A stretch of 64,000 nucleotides of DNA from Chryseolinea soli. Its GTDB lineage: Bacteria > Bacteroidota > Bacteroidia > Cytophagales > Cyclobacteriaceae. The stretch spans positions 4,216,001 through 4,280,000 of the forward strand of contig NZ_CP032382.1 of assembly GCF_003589925.1 (NCBI RefSeq), in the 5' to 3' direction. Within the stretch, counting starts at the first letter, position 1; each line of letters begins with the position of its first letter. Under the pieces are notes generated by a model that saw nothing but the letters and a program-made list of their open reading frames with translations, had not been told where the DNA came from and did not search any database. Positions 9,311 to 18,572 of this stretch are shown here, piece after piece. A program made the position numbers and the translations under genes.

Positions 9311-11242
9311 ATGCGGAGACTTTACGCTACCCTTTTTTTTGTCAGCCTCCTGTCCGTGCCGGTCATGGCCCAGGACACGCAAGGTTTTTTCCTGGACGAC
9401 GCCACCGATAAGGATGCCGTCATACCTTCCTTTGTTGAATTTGATAAACCTGCAAAACCCTCTACGGCTACGGTGTCGGTGGATGTCTCCAATGTGGTGG
9501 CACCGGTATCGAAATATATCTACGGAAACAACGCCAACATCTACATGACTCAAATGGTAGATCAACCCGCGTTGCTGGGCTACATCAAGACCCTATCGCC
9601 AAATGTCCTTCGCTTTCCCGGTGGAAATATCAGCAGTGTTTATTTTTGGAATGCGCAAAACGCTTCACAGCTTCCGGCCGATGTACCCACAACGCTGGTC
9701 AATGCCGATGGCACCACCGGCGATCCGAATCCTTATTGGTTTGGGAAGAATGCTGAAAGCTGGACCATGTCGCTCGATAACTATTACGAAATGCTGAAGC
9801 AAACAAAAAGCACCGGCATCATCACCGTGAACTACAGTTATGCGCGCTACAGCACCGCCGAAAATCCGGTTGCCGCCGCCGCGCATCTCGCCGCCGACTG
9901 GGTGCGCTACGACAACGGTCGCACCAAATTCTGGGAGCTCGGAAACGAAAACTATGGGACCTGGCAGGCCGGCTACCGCATCAAGACCGCCGACAACAAA
10001 GACGGCCAACCCGAGATCATGACGGGTGAGATCTATGGCAAACACTTCAAAGTATTTGCCGACTCCATGCGTAAGGCCGCCACGGAGCTTGGCGTGGAAA
10101 TTCACATCGGCGCCCAGTTATTTGAAACACCACCGGCCAGTTGGTCCGGTGACATTGAACGGAATTGGAATACAGGCGTGTTGTCCAACGCGACATCGTC
10201 GCCCGATTTTTATATCGCCCACAGCTACTTCACCCCCTACGACACGGACTCCAAAGCTGCCGACATTCTCAGCACCGCGTTGACGGTTCCCACAGACATC
10301 ATGAGCTTTCTGAAGAAAACCATATCCGATGCCGGCCAACCGATCAAACCCATCGCGCTCACGGAGTGGAACATCTTTGCCGTGCACTCCAAACAAATGG
10401 TATCCTACATCAGCGGCGTGCATGCGACGATGGTTTTGGGTGAGCTGATAAAAAACAAATTCGGCATGGCCAGCCGCTGGGATCTGGCCAATGGATGGAG
10501 CAACGGCGATGATCACGGCATGTTCAACAACGGCGATGAGCCCGGGGGCATTCCCAAATGGAATCCACGCGCCATCTATTACTACATGTATTACTTCCAA
10601 AAATACTTTGGCGATAACATGGTGAGTACAACGGTGTCGGGTAGTTCGGATGTGGTGGCCTATGCTTCTTCATTTCATTCCGGAGAGTCGGGAGTGGTCA
10701 TCGTAAACAAAGGCACCTCCGAGCAAACCGTAAGTGTAAACCTGCAACACTTTGGCTATGGCAACCGGTTCTATACCTACACGTTGACCGGCGGCACCGA
10801 CAATGGCGAATTCTCGCTAAAGGTCTCTGTCAATGGCCAGGCACCGGCGTTTTCATCCGGTGGACCGGCAAATGTGGAAAGCATCAAAGCCCGCTCGGCG
10901 CTTGTTGGCAGTGGGGTAAAGGTGACGGCTCCACCCAGGTCAGTAGTGTACGTCTTGGTCGAGAACGGCGAGAACATCATCACGCCCGTAGAAAAGGAAC
11001 AACCCGTTCAGAAAATGAAGGTCTATCCCAATCCTGCTACCGAGAATTTCAGACTGGATTTGCCGACTGCCGGATTTGACAAAATGGAGTTGCTGGACAC
11101 CACCGGTAAAACCGCTTTTAGAGCAGCCATCGATCCATCCCAAACCTCTGCAGAATTTCATGCCCATCTTCCAGCAGGACTGTACTTCATTCGGGTCTCG
11201 GGCTCCAAAATGATTTTGCTGGATAAATTAATGACACAATAA
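9311..11242 (+). CDS. Clan GH-A glycoside hydrolase, alpha-L-arabinofuranosidase-like, with T9SS type A sorting domain
   Basis: This 643-residue secreted enzyme has a signal peptide at residues 1-20 (VPVMAQ cleavage site) and a (beta/alpha)8-type catalytic domain with LRFPGGN at about 100-106. The probable acid/base Glu213 is in WELGNENYG and the probable nucleophile Glu352 is in ALTEWN, the usual pair for clan GH-A retaining enzymes. The LRFPGG and GNEN motifs are closest to GH51-type arabinofuranosidases, but the family assignment is by eye. A beta-sandwich follows (about 450-570). The C-terminus is a T9SS type A sorting domain (VYPNPATENFRLDL, then LPAGLYFIRV), so the enzyme is exported by type IX secretion. 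It lies inside the polysaccharide utilisation locus, after a terminator-like hairpin. Confidence 0.82.
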   Translation: MRRLYATLFFVSLLSVPVMAQDTQGFFLDDATDKDAVIPSFVEFDKPAKPSTATVSVDVSNVVAPVSKYIYGNNANIYMTQMVDQPALLGYIKTLSPNVLRFPGGNISSVYFWNAQNASQLPADVPTTLVNADGTTGDPNPYWFGKNAESWTMSLDNYYEMLKQTKSTGIITVNYSYARYSTAENPVAAAAHLAADWVRYDNGRTKFWELGNENYGTWQAGYRIKTADNKDGQPEIMTGEIYGKHFKVFADSMRKAATELGVEIHIGAQLFETPPASWSGDIERNWNTGVLSNATSSPDFYIAHSYFTPYDTDSKAADILSTALTVPTDIMSFLKKTISDAGQPIKPIALTEWNIFAVHSKQMVSYISGVHATMVLGELIKNKFGMASRWDLANGWSNGDDHGMFNNGDEPGGIPKWNPRAIYYYMYYFQKYFGDNMVSTTVSGSSDVVAYASSFHSGESGVVIVNKGTSEQTVSVNLQHFGYGNRFYTYTLTGGTDNGEFSLKVSVNGQAPAFSSGGPANVESIKARSALVGSGVKVTAPPRSVVYVLVENGENIITPVEKEQPVQKMKVYPNPATENFRLDLPTAGFDKMELLDTTGKTAFRAAIDPSQTSAEFHAHLPAGLYFIRVSGSKMILLDKLMTQ

Positions 11243-11455
11243 TTTAGCGTTACTTTACGTCAGGGCCTGTTGGGCTTTCCGGCAAGCTCGTCATTCCGCA
11301 GGCACGCGTTTCGTCGAGCTTCGCATGTGGCCCAAGGAATCCCGCGGATAGCGCACTAAATCTGTGTGGTGATGTATTTCAATCGGGCGTGCGACTATCG
11401 GTGTTTGTCAGTGTTCGTTTTAGTTCGTGTGCGACAAAGTACAAAACTGAATTCT

Positions 11456-13213
11456 ATGTCATTTAAAAAAGGCATCCTTGTCACCGTCTTGTTTCTCCAT
11501 GCTACCTGCGCGGGCAAAGCACAGGATGGACTTTCCACGGATATTCGACTTAACCAAACAGGCTTTTACCCCGCAAGCCAGAAAGTAGCCGTGATTACCG
11601 CAGAAAGCCCTACTGAATTTTATATCGAAACCGTAGGCGAAAAGAAAAAAGTATGGGAAGGAAAACTGAGCGATTATCGCACGGTGACGTTCAGCAATAA
11701 AAAGACACGCATCGCCGACTTCACTTCGTTTCAAAACGAAGGCACCTATCGTCTTGTCATAAAAGGATTGGGATACTCCTATCCCTTCGCCATCCAAAAC
11801 AACGTTCACGAAGCCGTGGCAAAAGGCTCCATAAAAGCGTTTTACTTTATGCGGGCCTCCACTGCGCTCTCCAAAACCTATGCAGACAAGTGGGCCCGCA
11901 CGGCCGGACATCCGGACACAAAAGTTTTGGTGCATCCCTCTGCTGCATCGACGCAACGAAAAGCCGGCACGGTCATTTCATCACCACGCGGCTGGTATGA
12001 TGCAGGAGACTACAATAAATATGTCGTGAACAGCGGCATCACCACCGGAACATTGCTTTCGTTGTATGAAGACTTTCCTCAATACATGAACGCGGCTTCC
12101 TGGAATATTCCCGAAAGTAAAAACGCCATACCCGATCTCCTGGACGAAGTATTGTGGAACCTCCGCTGGATGCTCACCATGCAAGATCCCAACGACGGGG
12201 GAGTATATCACAAATGCACCAATGCAAAATTCGACGGGATGGTGATGCCCGAAGTAACGAAGGACCCCCGGTATGTCGTACAAAAAAGTACAGCCGCCGC
12301 GCTGGATTTGGCTGCGGTCACAGCGCAGGCATCGCGCGTGTACAGAAAATTCGACAAGGAGTTCCCGGGCTTGGCCGACTCTTGTCTGAAAGCATCCATC
12401 AACGCGTGGCAATGGGCCGTGAAAAATCCGGATGTGTTGTATGACCAGAACAAGCTCAATGCCTCCTTCGAACCGAAGATCACCACAGGAGCCTATGGCG
12501 ACCGCGACGTGAAAGACGAATGGATGTGGGCCGCAGCCGAATTATATCTCACCACACACGAAGAAATTTACTACAATGCTGTGACCATGCTTCCGGATGA
12601 AAAGATGCCCTTGCCGTCGTGGCCGCAAGTGCGACTGTTGGGATACTATTCACTGGCCCGCTTTTCTGATGCCTTGACCGGGAAAGCAAAGGAAGATTTC
12701 CCCGAGATCAAAAAACGATTGTTACAAACCGGCGACGATCTTATTCGACAAGTGGACACACAGCCTTATCAAACCGTGATGGGGCAGACCGCAAAAGATT
12801 TTATTTGGGGCAGCAACTCCGTGGCGGCCAATCAAGGGATATTGCTGCTGCAATGCTATCGTCTTACAAAGGATAAAAAATATGTGTCGTACGCCCTGAC
12901 CAACCTGGATTACCTCCTGGGACGGAACGCCACAGGCTATTCCTTTGTCACCGGCTTTGGTTCGAAAACCCCCATGCACCCACACCACCGCCCATCCGAA
13001 GCCGACGGCATTGTGGAACCGATACCCGGACTGTTGGCCGGCGGACCCAATCCCTCGATGCAGGACAAGTGTCAATACTCCAGCGCCCTGCCGGACGAGG
13101 CCTATGTAGATGATGTGTGTTCGTATGCCTCAAATGAAATTGCCATCAACTGGAATGCGCCGTTGGTGTACCTCGCCTTTGGCATAGAAGCGTTGGCAGG
13201 CGAGGGGCGGTGA
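11456..13213 (+). CDS. Glycoside hydrolase family 9 endoglucanase-like protein
   Basis: The protein has 585 residues from the ATG at 11456, chosen because it opens directly with a signal peptide (FKKGILVTVLFLHATCAGKAQ, split here). An in-frame start 90 bases upstream gives an implausible leader. An N-terminal immunoglobulin-like cellulase domain (about 25-110, DIRLNQTGFYPAS) precedes an (alpha/alpha)6 GH9 barrel. Catalytic features are Asp182 and Asp185 in WYDAGDYNKYV and Glu561 in YASNEIAINWNAPL, and the GH9 C-terminal HPHHR motif is present. GH9 enzymes cut beta-1,4-glucans by inversion. There is no T9SS tail, so the enzyme may act in the periplasm on imported oligosaccharides. It completes the locus that begins with SusC. 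Confidence 0.92.
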   Translation: MSFKKGILVTVLFLHATCAGKAQDGLSTDIRLNQTGFYPASQKVAVITAESPTEFYIETVGEKKKVWEGKLSDYRTVTFSNKKTRIADFTSFQNEGTYRLVIKGLGYSYPFAIQNNVHEAVAKGSIKAFYFMRASTALSKTYADKWARTAGHPDTKVLVHPSAASTQRKAGTVISSPRGWYDAGDYNKYVVNSGITTGTLLSLYEDFPQYMNAASWNIPESKNAIPDLLDEVLWNLRWMLTMQDPNDGGVYHKCTNAKFDGMVMPEVTKDPRYVVQKSTAAALDLAAVTAQASRVYRKFDKEFPGLADSCLKASINAWQWAVKNPDVLYDQNKLNASFEPKITTGAYGDRDVKDEWMWAAAELYLTTHEEIYYNAVTMLPDEKMPLPSWPQVRLLGYYSLARFSDALTGKAKEDFPEIKKRLLQTGDDLIRQVDTQPYQTVMGQTAKDFIWGSNSVAANQGILLLQCYRLTKDKKYVSYALTNLDYLLGRNATGYSFVTGFGSKTPMHPHHRPSEADGIVEPIPGLLAGGPNPSMQDKCQYSSALPDEAYVDDVCSYASNEIAINWNAPLVYLAFGIEALAGEGR

Positions 13214-13274
13214 ACCTAAAGATTCGCGAAAGGAGCAAAGAAATTGTATTTTAGGGACAACCTAAATACCCTCT

Positions 13275-14096
13275 ATGCGCAAGCTTGTTTATCTCCTTTT
13301 ACTTTTGACCCTATCGATGCCCACGATTGCAACGGAGCGAGCTTCGAAACCATCATCCAATCCTTCCGACTCATTACTATTTTTCACCGCTGCCGACGGC
13401 GTAAAGATCCACTACGACGTGAAAGGCGAAGGCAAAGCCGTAGTACTCGTCCACGGATTCATCGTGGACGGTGAATCATGGAAACGCACGGCACTGTACA
13501 ACGATCTCCTGACAAACGGATTCAAAGTGATCACCCTGGACCAACGCGGCAACGGCAAGTCCGACAAACCCCACACCGCAGAAGCCTATGCCAACGATGC
13601 AGAAGCACGCGACATCATGGGCCTGGTTTCATTCTTAAAGATCAAATCGTATGACGTGGTGGGTTACTCGCGGGGAGCCATCATCACCGCCCGGTTGCTG
13701 GTGTTGGATAAACGCGTAGACCACGCCGTGCTCGGTGGGATGGGCGACGACTTCACAAACCCCGAGTGGCCTCGAAGAATTATGTTCTACAAAGCCCTTA
13801 GCGGAGAACCCGTGAAAGAATTGGAAGCCGTGGTGAAACGCATACAAGACACCGGTCTCGATCAACAAGCCCTGGCGATGATGCAAAAAGAACAGCCTTC
13901 CACCAGCAAAGAAGCATTGGGAAAAATAAAGAAACCGGTGTTGGTGCTTTGCGGCGACAAAGATTCGGATAATGGATCGGCCGGCAAGTTGGCTGCCTTG
14001 ATCCCGAAAGCAACGTTTCATACGGTGCCCGGCGATCATGGCGGAGCATCCTCCACCAAAGAATTCTCCAGCGAAGTATTGAACTTCTTTAAATAG
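13275..14096 (+). CDS. Secreted or periplasmic alpha/beta hydrolase
   Basis: The protein has 273 residues with a signal peptide (hydrophobic LVYLLLLLTLSM, probable cleavage near residue 20). The alpha/beta hydrolase fold shows the oxyanion HGF motif at 60-62, the nucleophile elbow GYSRG with Ser132, a late Asp in LCGDKDSD, and the catalytic His in PGDHGG near the C-terminus, so the triad is complete. The substrate is unknown. It follows the GH9 gene on the same strand with a 61-base gap and overlaps the convergent P-II gene by 8 bases at its 3' end. Confidence 0.88.
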   Translation: MRKLVYLLLLLTLSMPTIATERASKPSSNPSDSLLFFTAADGVKIHYDVKGEGKAVVLVHGFIVDGESWKRTALYNDLLTNGFKVITLDQRGNGKSDKPHTAEAYANDAEARDIMGLVSFLKIKSYDVVGYSRGAIITARLLVLDKRVDHAVLGGMGDDFTNPEWPRRIMFYKALSGEPVKELEAVVKRIQDTGLDQQALAMMQKEQPSTSKEALGKIKKPVLVLCGDKDSDNGSAGKLAALIPKATFHTVPGDHGGASSTKEFSSEVLNFFK

Positions 14097-14433
14097 CGTC
14101 AGGCCCGCGTTCGCCGGTGCGCAGACGGATCACTTCTTCCAGCGGCGTGATAAAGATCTTGCCGCTACCGATCAGCCCACCGTCGTTGGCCTTGGTGGCG
14201 CTGATGATGGCGTTGCACGTGACGTCTACGAACTCGTTGTTGACGGCAATTTCCAGACGGATGTTGGGCACCAGGTTGGGGATCACCACCTGGCCGCGAT
14301 AGATCTCTTCTGTTTTGCTGCGGCCGTGACCCGAAACGTGGCTCACCGTGATGCGCGTGATGCCGGCATCGATCAGGGCCTCGCGCACCTGGTCGAGTTG
14401 ATTTTCGCGAATGATTGCTATAATGAGTTTCAT
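14089..14433 (-). CDS. P-II family nitrogen regulatory protein (GlnB/GlnK type)
   Basis: This small trimeric signal protein (114 residues from the ATG at 14433) senses ATP/ADP and 2-oxoglutarate and controls AmtB. The start MKLIIAIIRENQLDQVREAL is canonical. The C-loop motif ATKANDGGLIGSGKIFI and the terminal RLRTGERGPDAI are standard. The T-loop is atypical: GHGRSKTEEIYRGQVVIPN lacks a Tyr at the position of E. coli Tyr51 and carries Val there, so uridylylation at that site is not possible. The upstream frame would start with TTG and was rejected. The amtB gene lies upstream on the same strand after a 59-base gap, the usual glnK-amtB partnership in reverse order. Confidence 0.93.
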   Translation of the reverse strand: MKLIIAIIRENQLDQVREALIDAGITRITVSHVSGHGRSKTEEIYRGQVVIPNLVPNIRLEIAVNNEFVDVTCNAIISATKANDGGLIGSGKIFITPLEEVIRLRTGERGPDAI

Positions 14434-14492
14434 TGGATATTTCAATTTAGTAAAGCGCCGGGTGGTATGCCCAACTTTTTTGCGTGAATGAA

Positions 14493-15821
14493 TTAGCTGG
14501 GATTCGTCATGCCGTATCCTCTTTCACCGTGGTAGTAGTTATCCAACCCACGCATCTCGGCTTCGGCGTTGGCGCGCAGCGGGATGATCTTGTTCAATAC
14601 CACCAGGATGACCCACGTCCCTACGCCTGCATAAACAATGGCAATACCCACCGCCGATGCCTGCACACCCAATTGTTGCCACACGGTCCAGCCGCCTGCA
14701 GCAGTGGCCGCTTCGGCCATCCATGTATCGCGGATGAAGAACGTAAGGAAAATAGCGCCTACAATTCCGCCCACACCGTGGATCCCAAAAGCATCCAGTG
14801 TGTCGTCATAGCCCAATTTGTTTTTGAGGATAATGGCCAGGTAGCAGATCACCGTCGCCAGTGCTCCCAGCGCTAAAGCGCCAACCGGTTTCACCACGCC
14901 TGCGGCAGGCGTAATGGCTACAAGGCCTGCGAGAATACCACTCACAAATCCCACCGCCGTGGCTTTGCCTTGATGGAATCCTTCGATGATGATCCACGTG
15001 AGGGCACCGGCCGCTGCTGCCACTTGGGTAGCTGTCAAGGCCTGTGCGGTGCTCAGTCCGCTGGAGATACTGCTGCCGGCGTTGAAACCGAACCATCCAA
15101 CCCAAAGCAACCCTGCACCGATCATGGTCATCACCAGGTTGTTCGGACGCATGGGAAGATGGGGGAACGACTTGCGTCCACCCAGATAGATCGCGGCCAC
15201 CAGCCCGCTCACACCGGCGGAGATGTGTACCACTGTGCCACCGGCAAAATCGATCGCGCCTTTAGCACCCAGGTTGAACAAGAATCCGTCTGCTGCCCAA
15301 ACCCAGTGGCAAAGGGGATTGTAAATAAGAATGCCCCACAAGGCAATGAAGAAACAATAGGATTTGAAGGAAACCCGTTCGGCAAACGCGCCCGCGATCA
15401 ATGCGGGTGTGATGATGGCGAACTTGGCCTGGAACATGGAAAATACATATTCCGGAACTCCGGCGGACATTACTTTGTCGTCGATGCCGCCAAGAAAGAA
15501 ATAGTCGTCGCTCCACCCAAACCAGCCACCGAGTACGCTGGGGCCAAAGGCCATGCTATAACCACAGGCCACCCACAAAACGGTCATGATGCCCATGGCA
15601 GCAAAACTGTGCATCATAGTGCCCAGCACATTCTTGGTTCGTACGAGGCCGCCGTAGAACATGGCCAGGCCGGGAACCATGAGAAGCACCAGCGCGGCGG
15701 AGGTCAGCATCCAGGCCGTGGCACCGGAATCGATGACCGGCGCATCGGCAGCCCACAAATGGGCAGCAGGGAAAAGCGTGAAGGCCAGGAGCAAAAGGAG
15801 GAAGCGTGTAGTAATTTTCAT
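14493..15821 (-). CDS. amtB: Ammonium transporter
   Basis: The transporter has 442 residues and moves ammonium/ammonia across the inner membrane as a trimer. A cleavable signal peptide (LLLLLAFTLFPAAHLWA) is followed by 11 predicted membrane helices. Family motifs are DSGATAWMLTSAALVLLMVPGLAMFYGG (given in two parts here), GTVVHISAGVSGL and DAFGIHGVGGIVGA; the two His residues of the last two motifs form the pore twin-His pair. The protein ends in a cytoplasmic tail that contacts P-II. The gene sits upstream of and is probably cotranscribed with the P-II gene, so both should respond to nitrogen limitation. The 267-base divergent gap to the Ldh-type gene holds the promoters. Confidence 0.97.
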   Translation of the reverse strand: MKITTRFLLLLLAFTLFPAAHLWAADAPVIDSGATAWMLTSAALVLLMVPGLAMFYGGLVRTKNVLGTMMHSFAAMGIMTVLWVACGYSMAFGPSVLGGWFGWSDDYFFLGGIDDKVMSAGVPEYVFSMFQAKFAIITPALIAGAFAERVSFKSYCFFIALWGILIYNPLCHWVWAADGFLFNLGAKGAIDFAGGTVVHISAGVSGLVAAIYLGGRKSFPHLPMRPNNLVMTMIGAGLLWVGWFGFNAGSSISSGLSTAQALTATQVAAAAGALTWIIIEGFHQGKATAVGFVSGILAGLVAITPAAGVVKPVGALALGALATVICYLAIILKNKLGYDDTLDAFGIHGVGGIVGAIFLTFFIRDTWMAEAATAAGGWTVWQQLGVQASAVGIAIVYAGVGTWVILVVLNKIIPLRANAEAEMRGLDNYYHGERGYGMTNPS

Positions 15822-16088
15822 TTAAGGCGAATTGGTAGTCTGGTTATATAAACTGAGACAAGCATCGCTTAACTTGGAGGGCTCTCCGTCGAAACGAAGA
15901 AAAGCCGTTCAGGTATGGCACGAGCTGCCTAAATTTAGAGGGCAAAATAAAGTAGTTTGGATCGATCTACAAAATCAAGGGTCCAAAACAACCCAGTGAA
16001 GCACAAAAGAATACAAAAATTATAAAAATCAGTTTAAATTTTAACGAACTAACAACCCTAATCAACCTAACAAACGGTAACCAGCCTT

Positions 16089-17108
16089 ATGCGTGAGACA
16101 AAACCCGAATTCATAAACATCCCTAAATCTCAAATGGAAGAAGCCTTCCGGCAGATATTGCTTCGCCACGGCTTCCCGTCCGCCAAAGCAGCAACCTGCG
16201 CAGCCATATTCACCGAAAACAGCATCGATGGTGTGTACACGCATGGCGTGAACCGCTTCAGCCGGTTTGTCAAATACACCCAGCAAGGTCATATCCTCCC
16301 GGAAAAAGAAGCCGTGCTGAAACAGGCCGCCGGGTGCATCGAGCAATGGGATGGTCAGTCGGCTGCAGGACCGCTCAATGCCTTGCAATGCACGGAGCGC
16401 GTGATGGAAATTGCCGGCGTACAGGGTATGGGTTGTGTAGCGCTCGCGCACACCAACCACTGGATGCGCGGTGGAACCTATGGCTGGAAAGCCGCCAAAG
16501 AAGGCTTTGTCTTTATCGGCTGGACCAACACCACGGCCAACATGCCCACCTGGGGCGCCATGGACAACAAACTGGGCAACAACCCGCTCGTCATTGCCGT
16601 GCCCCACGAGGGCGAAGCGATCGTGCTCGACATGGCCATGTCGCAATATTCTTATGGTGCCCTGGATTTCTATGAACTCAAAAAACAACAACTCCCCGTA
16701 CCCGGCGGCTTTACAAAAGACGGCGTGCTGACGACTGACCCTTCCGCCATACGTGAGTCACAACGCATTTTGCCTATCGGCTACTGGAAGGGCTCGGGGT
16801 TGTCGCTCTTGTTGGATATCGTCGCCACCTTGCTTTCGGGTGGACTTTCCACCGCCGGCGTCTCCCAACAAAAGGCGGAGACGAGCGTCTCCCAGGTGTT
16901 CATGGCCATCGACCTGAAACGACTGGGGAACTACAAAACCATGGCGGCCTCGCTGCAACAGATCCTCGACGACTATCACGCCTCGCGCCCCGATGGAAAT
17001 TCACGCGTGATCTTCCCGGGCGAGAGGGTGCTGGCTACACGCGAAGAAAATACGAAGAATGGGATACCCGTGTTGAAGAAGGTTTGGGATGAGATCCAAC
17101 AATTATAG
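16089..17108 (+). CDS. Ldh-family (malate/L-lactate dehydrogenase-like) NAD(P)-dependent oxidoreductase
   Basis: The protein has 339 residues and belongs to the Ldh_2 family that includes YiaK (2,3-diketo-L-gulonate reductase), ureidoglycolate dehydrogenase and delta-1-piperideine-2-carboxylate reductase. Typical features are the N-terminal helical region FRQILLRHGFPSAKA with the ENSIDGVYTHGVNRF motif, the AHTNHWMRGGTYGWKAA core (split here) with the catalytic His, and GYWKGSGLSLLLDIVATLLSGG (given to show the family's C-terminal motif, in parts). It is a soluble cytoplasmic enzyme. YiaK-type activity on a sugar-derived keto acid would fit a cell that degrades plant polysaccharide, but the substrate is not determined by sequence. 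Confidence 0.88.
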   Translation: MRETKPEFINIPKSQMEEAFRQILLRHGFPSAKAATCAAIFTENSIDGVYTHGVNRFSRFVKYTQQGHILPEKEAVLKQAAGCIEQWDGQSAAGPLNALQCTERVMEIAGVQGMGCVALAHTNHWMRGGTYGWKAAKEGFVFIGWTNTTANMPTWGAMDNKLGNNPLVIAVPHEGEAIVLDMAMSQYSYGALDFYELKKQQLPVPGGFTKDGVLTTDPSAIRESQRILPIGYWKGSGLSLLLDIVATLLSGGLSTAGVSQQKAETSVSQVFMAIDLKRLGNYKTMAASLQQILDDYHASRPDGNSRVIFPGERVLATREENTKNGIPVLKKVWDEIQQL

Positions 17109-17136
17109 TAATTTAGGTAAACGTTATTTGTAGAAC

Positions 17137-18225
17137 ATGAAGAGAAAATACATCGCCCTGTTGGTGTTGATCTTGTCGACAACGTTCGCTACAGCGCAAA
17201 AATTAAAACCTGGATTCAACAAAGCGGAATACATCGAGATGCTTCGCATAACGTCGCGGCATTTTGACACCGCGGCATCCATTCTCAAAATCCCCGGACC
17301 AAAGGATTTTGCAAAGGCGTACAGGTCGCCCGTGATGGGACTCGACAACCGGTGGGACCTTTGGACCAATGGCGATGGCGTGGGCGTGATCAGCATCCGC
17401 GGCACCACGGCAAATCCGGTGGGGTGGTTGGAAAATTTTTATGCCGCCATGGTCCCGGCAACAGGCAAGATTAGGGTGGCCGCTGATTATGAATTCAGCT
17501 ATTCGCTCAGCCAAAACCCAAAGGCCGCCGTGCACCTCGGCTGGCTCATCGGCACAGCTTTCCTGGCCAGAGACATCGTTCCGAAGATCGACTCCTGTTA
17601 CAAGGCCGGTATAAAAGATTTTTTCATCGTCGGCCACAGCCAGGGCGGCGCCCTTTCTTATCTGATCACGTCGCACCTGCGCAGTATCCAACAACAGAAG
17701 CACCTGCCCGCCGATATACAATTCAAGACCTACTGCAGCGCAGGACCAAAGCCCGGTAATCTATTTTATGCCTACGAATATGAAAGCATCACCCTGGGAT
17801 GGGCATTCAACGTGGTGAACTCCGCCGACTGGGTGCCGGAGACTCCCATCAGTCTTCAAACCGTGAACGACTTCAACAAGACCAACGCTTTCGTGAACGC
17901 CCGGCCGTTTATCAAAAAGCAAAAGTTCCCGGCGAAACTCGCCTTGAAGCACGTATACAACCAACTGGAAAAGCCACCGCGGAGAGCGCAGCGCAAATAT
18001 GAAAAATACCTCGGCGGCTTCCTGTCAAAGCGCGTGAAGAAAGCTTTGCCGGGTTATGTCACACCGGCCTTTGTTCACTCGACCGATTATGTGCGCACGG
18101 GCGCATTCGTCGTCTTGCTGGCCGATCCCGAATATTTCACAAAGTTCCCCGACAGCAAAGAAAAAATTTTCACACACCACCTTTTTGAACCGTATTTCTA
18201 TCTGGCTGACAAATTGCCAGATTGA
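17137..18225 (+). CDS. Class 3 lipase-like alpha/beta hydrolase, secreted
   Basis: The protein has 362 residues with a signal peptide (ALLVLILSTTFATAQ, cleavage about residue 21). The nucleophile elbow is VGHSQGGALSYLI with Ser168, followed by YCSAGPKPGNLFYAYEYE and NSADWVPETP, the pattern of class 3 (fungal-type) lipases in which Asp follows in SADW. The catalytic His is likely in the region after residue 300 but is not certain by eye. The gene starts 28 bases after the Ldh-type gene, so the two may be cotranscribed. Acyl-ester hydrolysis is inferred from the fold, and the natural substrate is unknown. Confidence 0.8.
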   Translation: MKRKYIALLVLILSTTFATAQKLKPGFNKAEYIEMLRITSRHFDTAASILKIPGPKDFAKAYRSPVMGLDNRWDLWTNGDGVGVISIRGTTANPVGWLENFYAAMVPATGKIRVAADYEFSYSLSQNPKAAVHLGWLIGTAFLARDIVPKIDSCYKAGIKDFFIVGHSQGGALSYLITSHLRSIQQQKHLPADIQFKTYCSAGPKPGNLFYAYEYESITLGWAFNVVNSADWVPETPISLQTVNDFNKTNAFVNARPFIKKQKFPAKLALKHVYNQLEKPPRRAQRKYEKYLGGFLSKRVKKALPGYVTPAFVHSTDYVRTGAFVVLLADPEYFTKFPDSKEKIFTHHLFEPYFYLADKLPD

Positions 18226-18502
18226 AAATATTATCGACGCCACACAAACAAATTTTGAAACTTCTGCGTTTTGATTGCGATGACGGGCGTTATCCGAAGC
18301 TGCGACCGCAGCCGCTTGTGCTGCCTGCCCGCTTCGTATGTTTCACTAAAAGAAAGGAGGTACAAATGTCTAGTCCCAATGAAATTTTATCAAAATCAAT
18401 CAAATCAATCCATCTCGCAGGTGAACTGTGTTGAAATGAGGGTTTGAATTCCTTGTGAGATTTTTGATTTGTTGATAAAATTGAATGAGGATTTATTGAA
18501 GG

Positions 18503-18537
18503 GAGGCTGTCTCAAAAGGACAGCCTCTTCTTATTTT
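18503..18537 (+). terminator. Terminator-like hairpin downstream of the lipase gene
   Basis: GAGGCTGT (18503-18510) pairs with ACAGCCTC (18520-18527) and is followed by TTCTTATTTTAG. It lies 280 bases after the lipase stop, at the left edge of a repeat-bearing intergenic region. Confidence 0.55.
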
Positions 18538-18572
18538 AGTAAGCCCAGGCTCTAGTCCAAAAGGAATTTATA

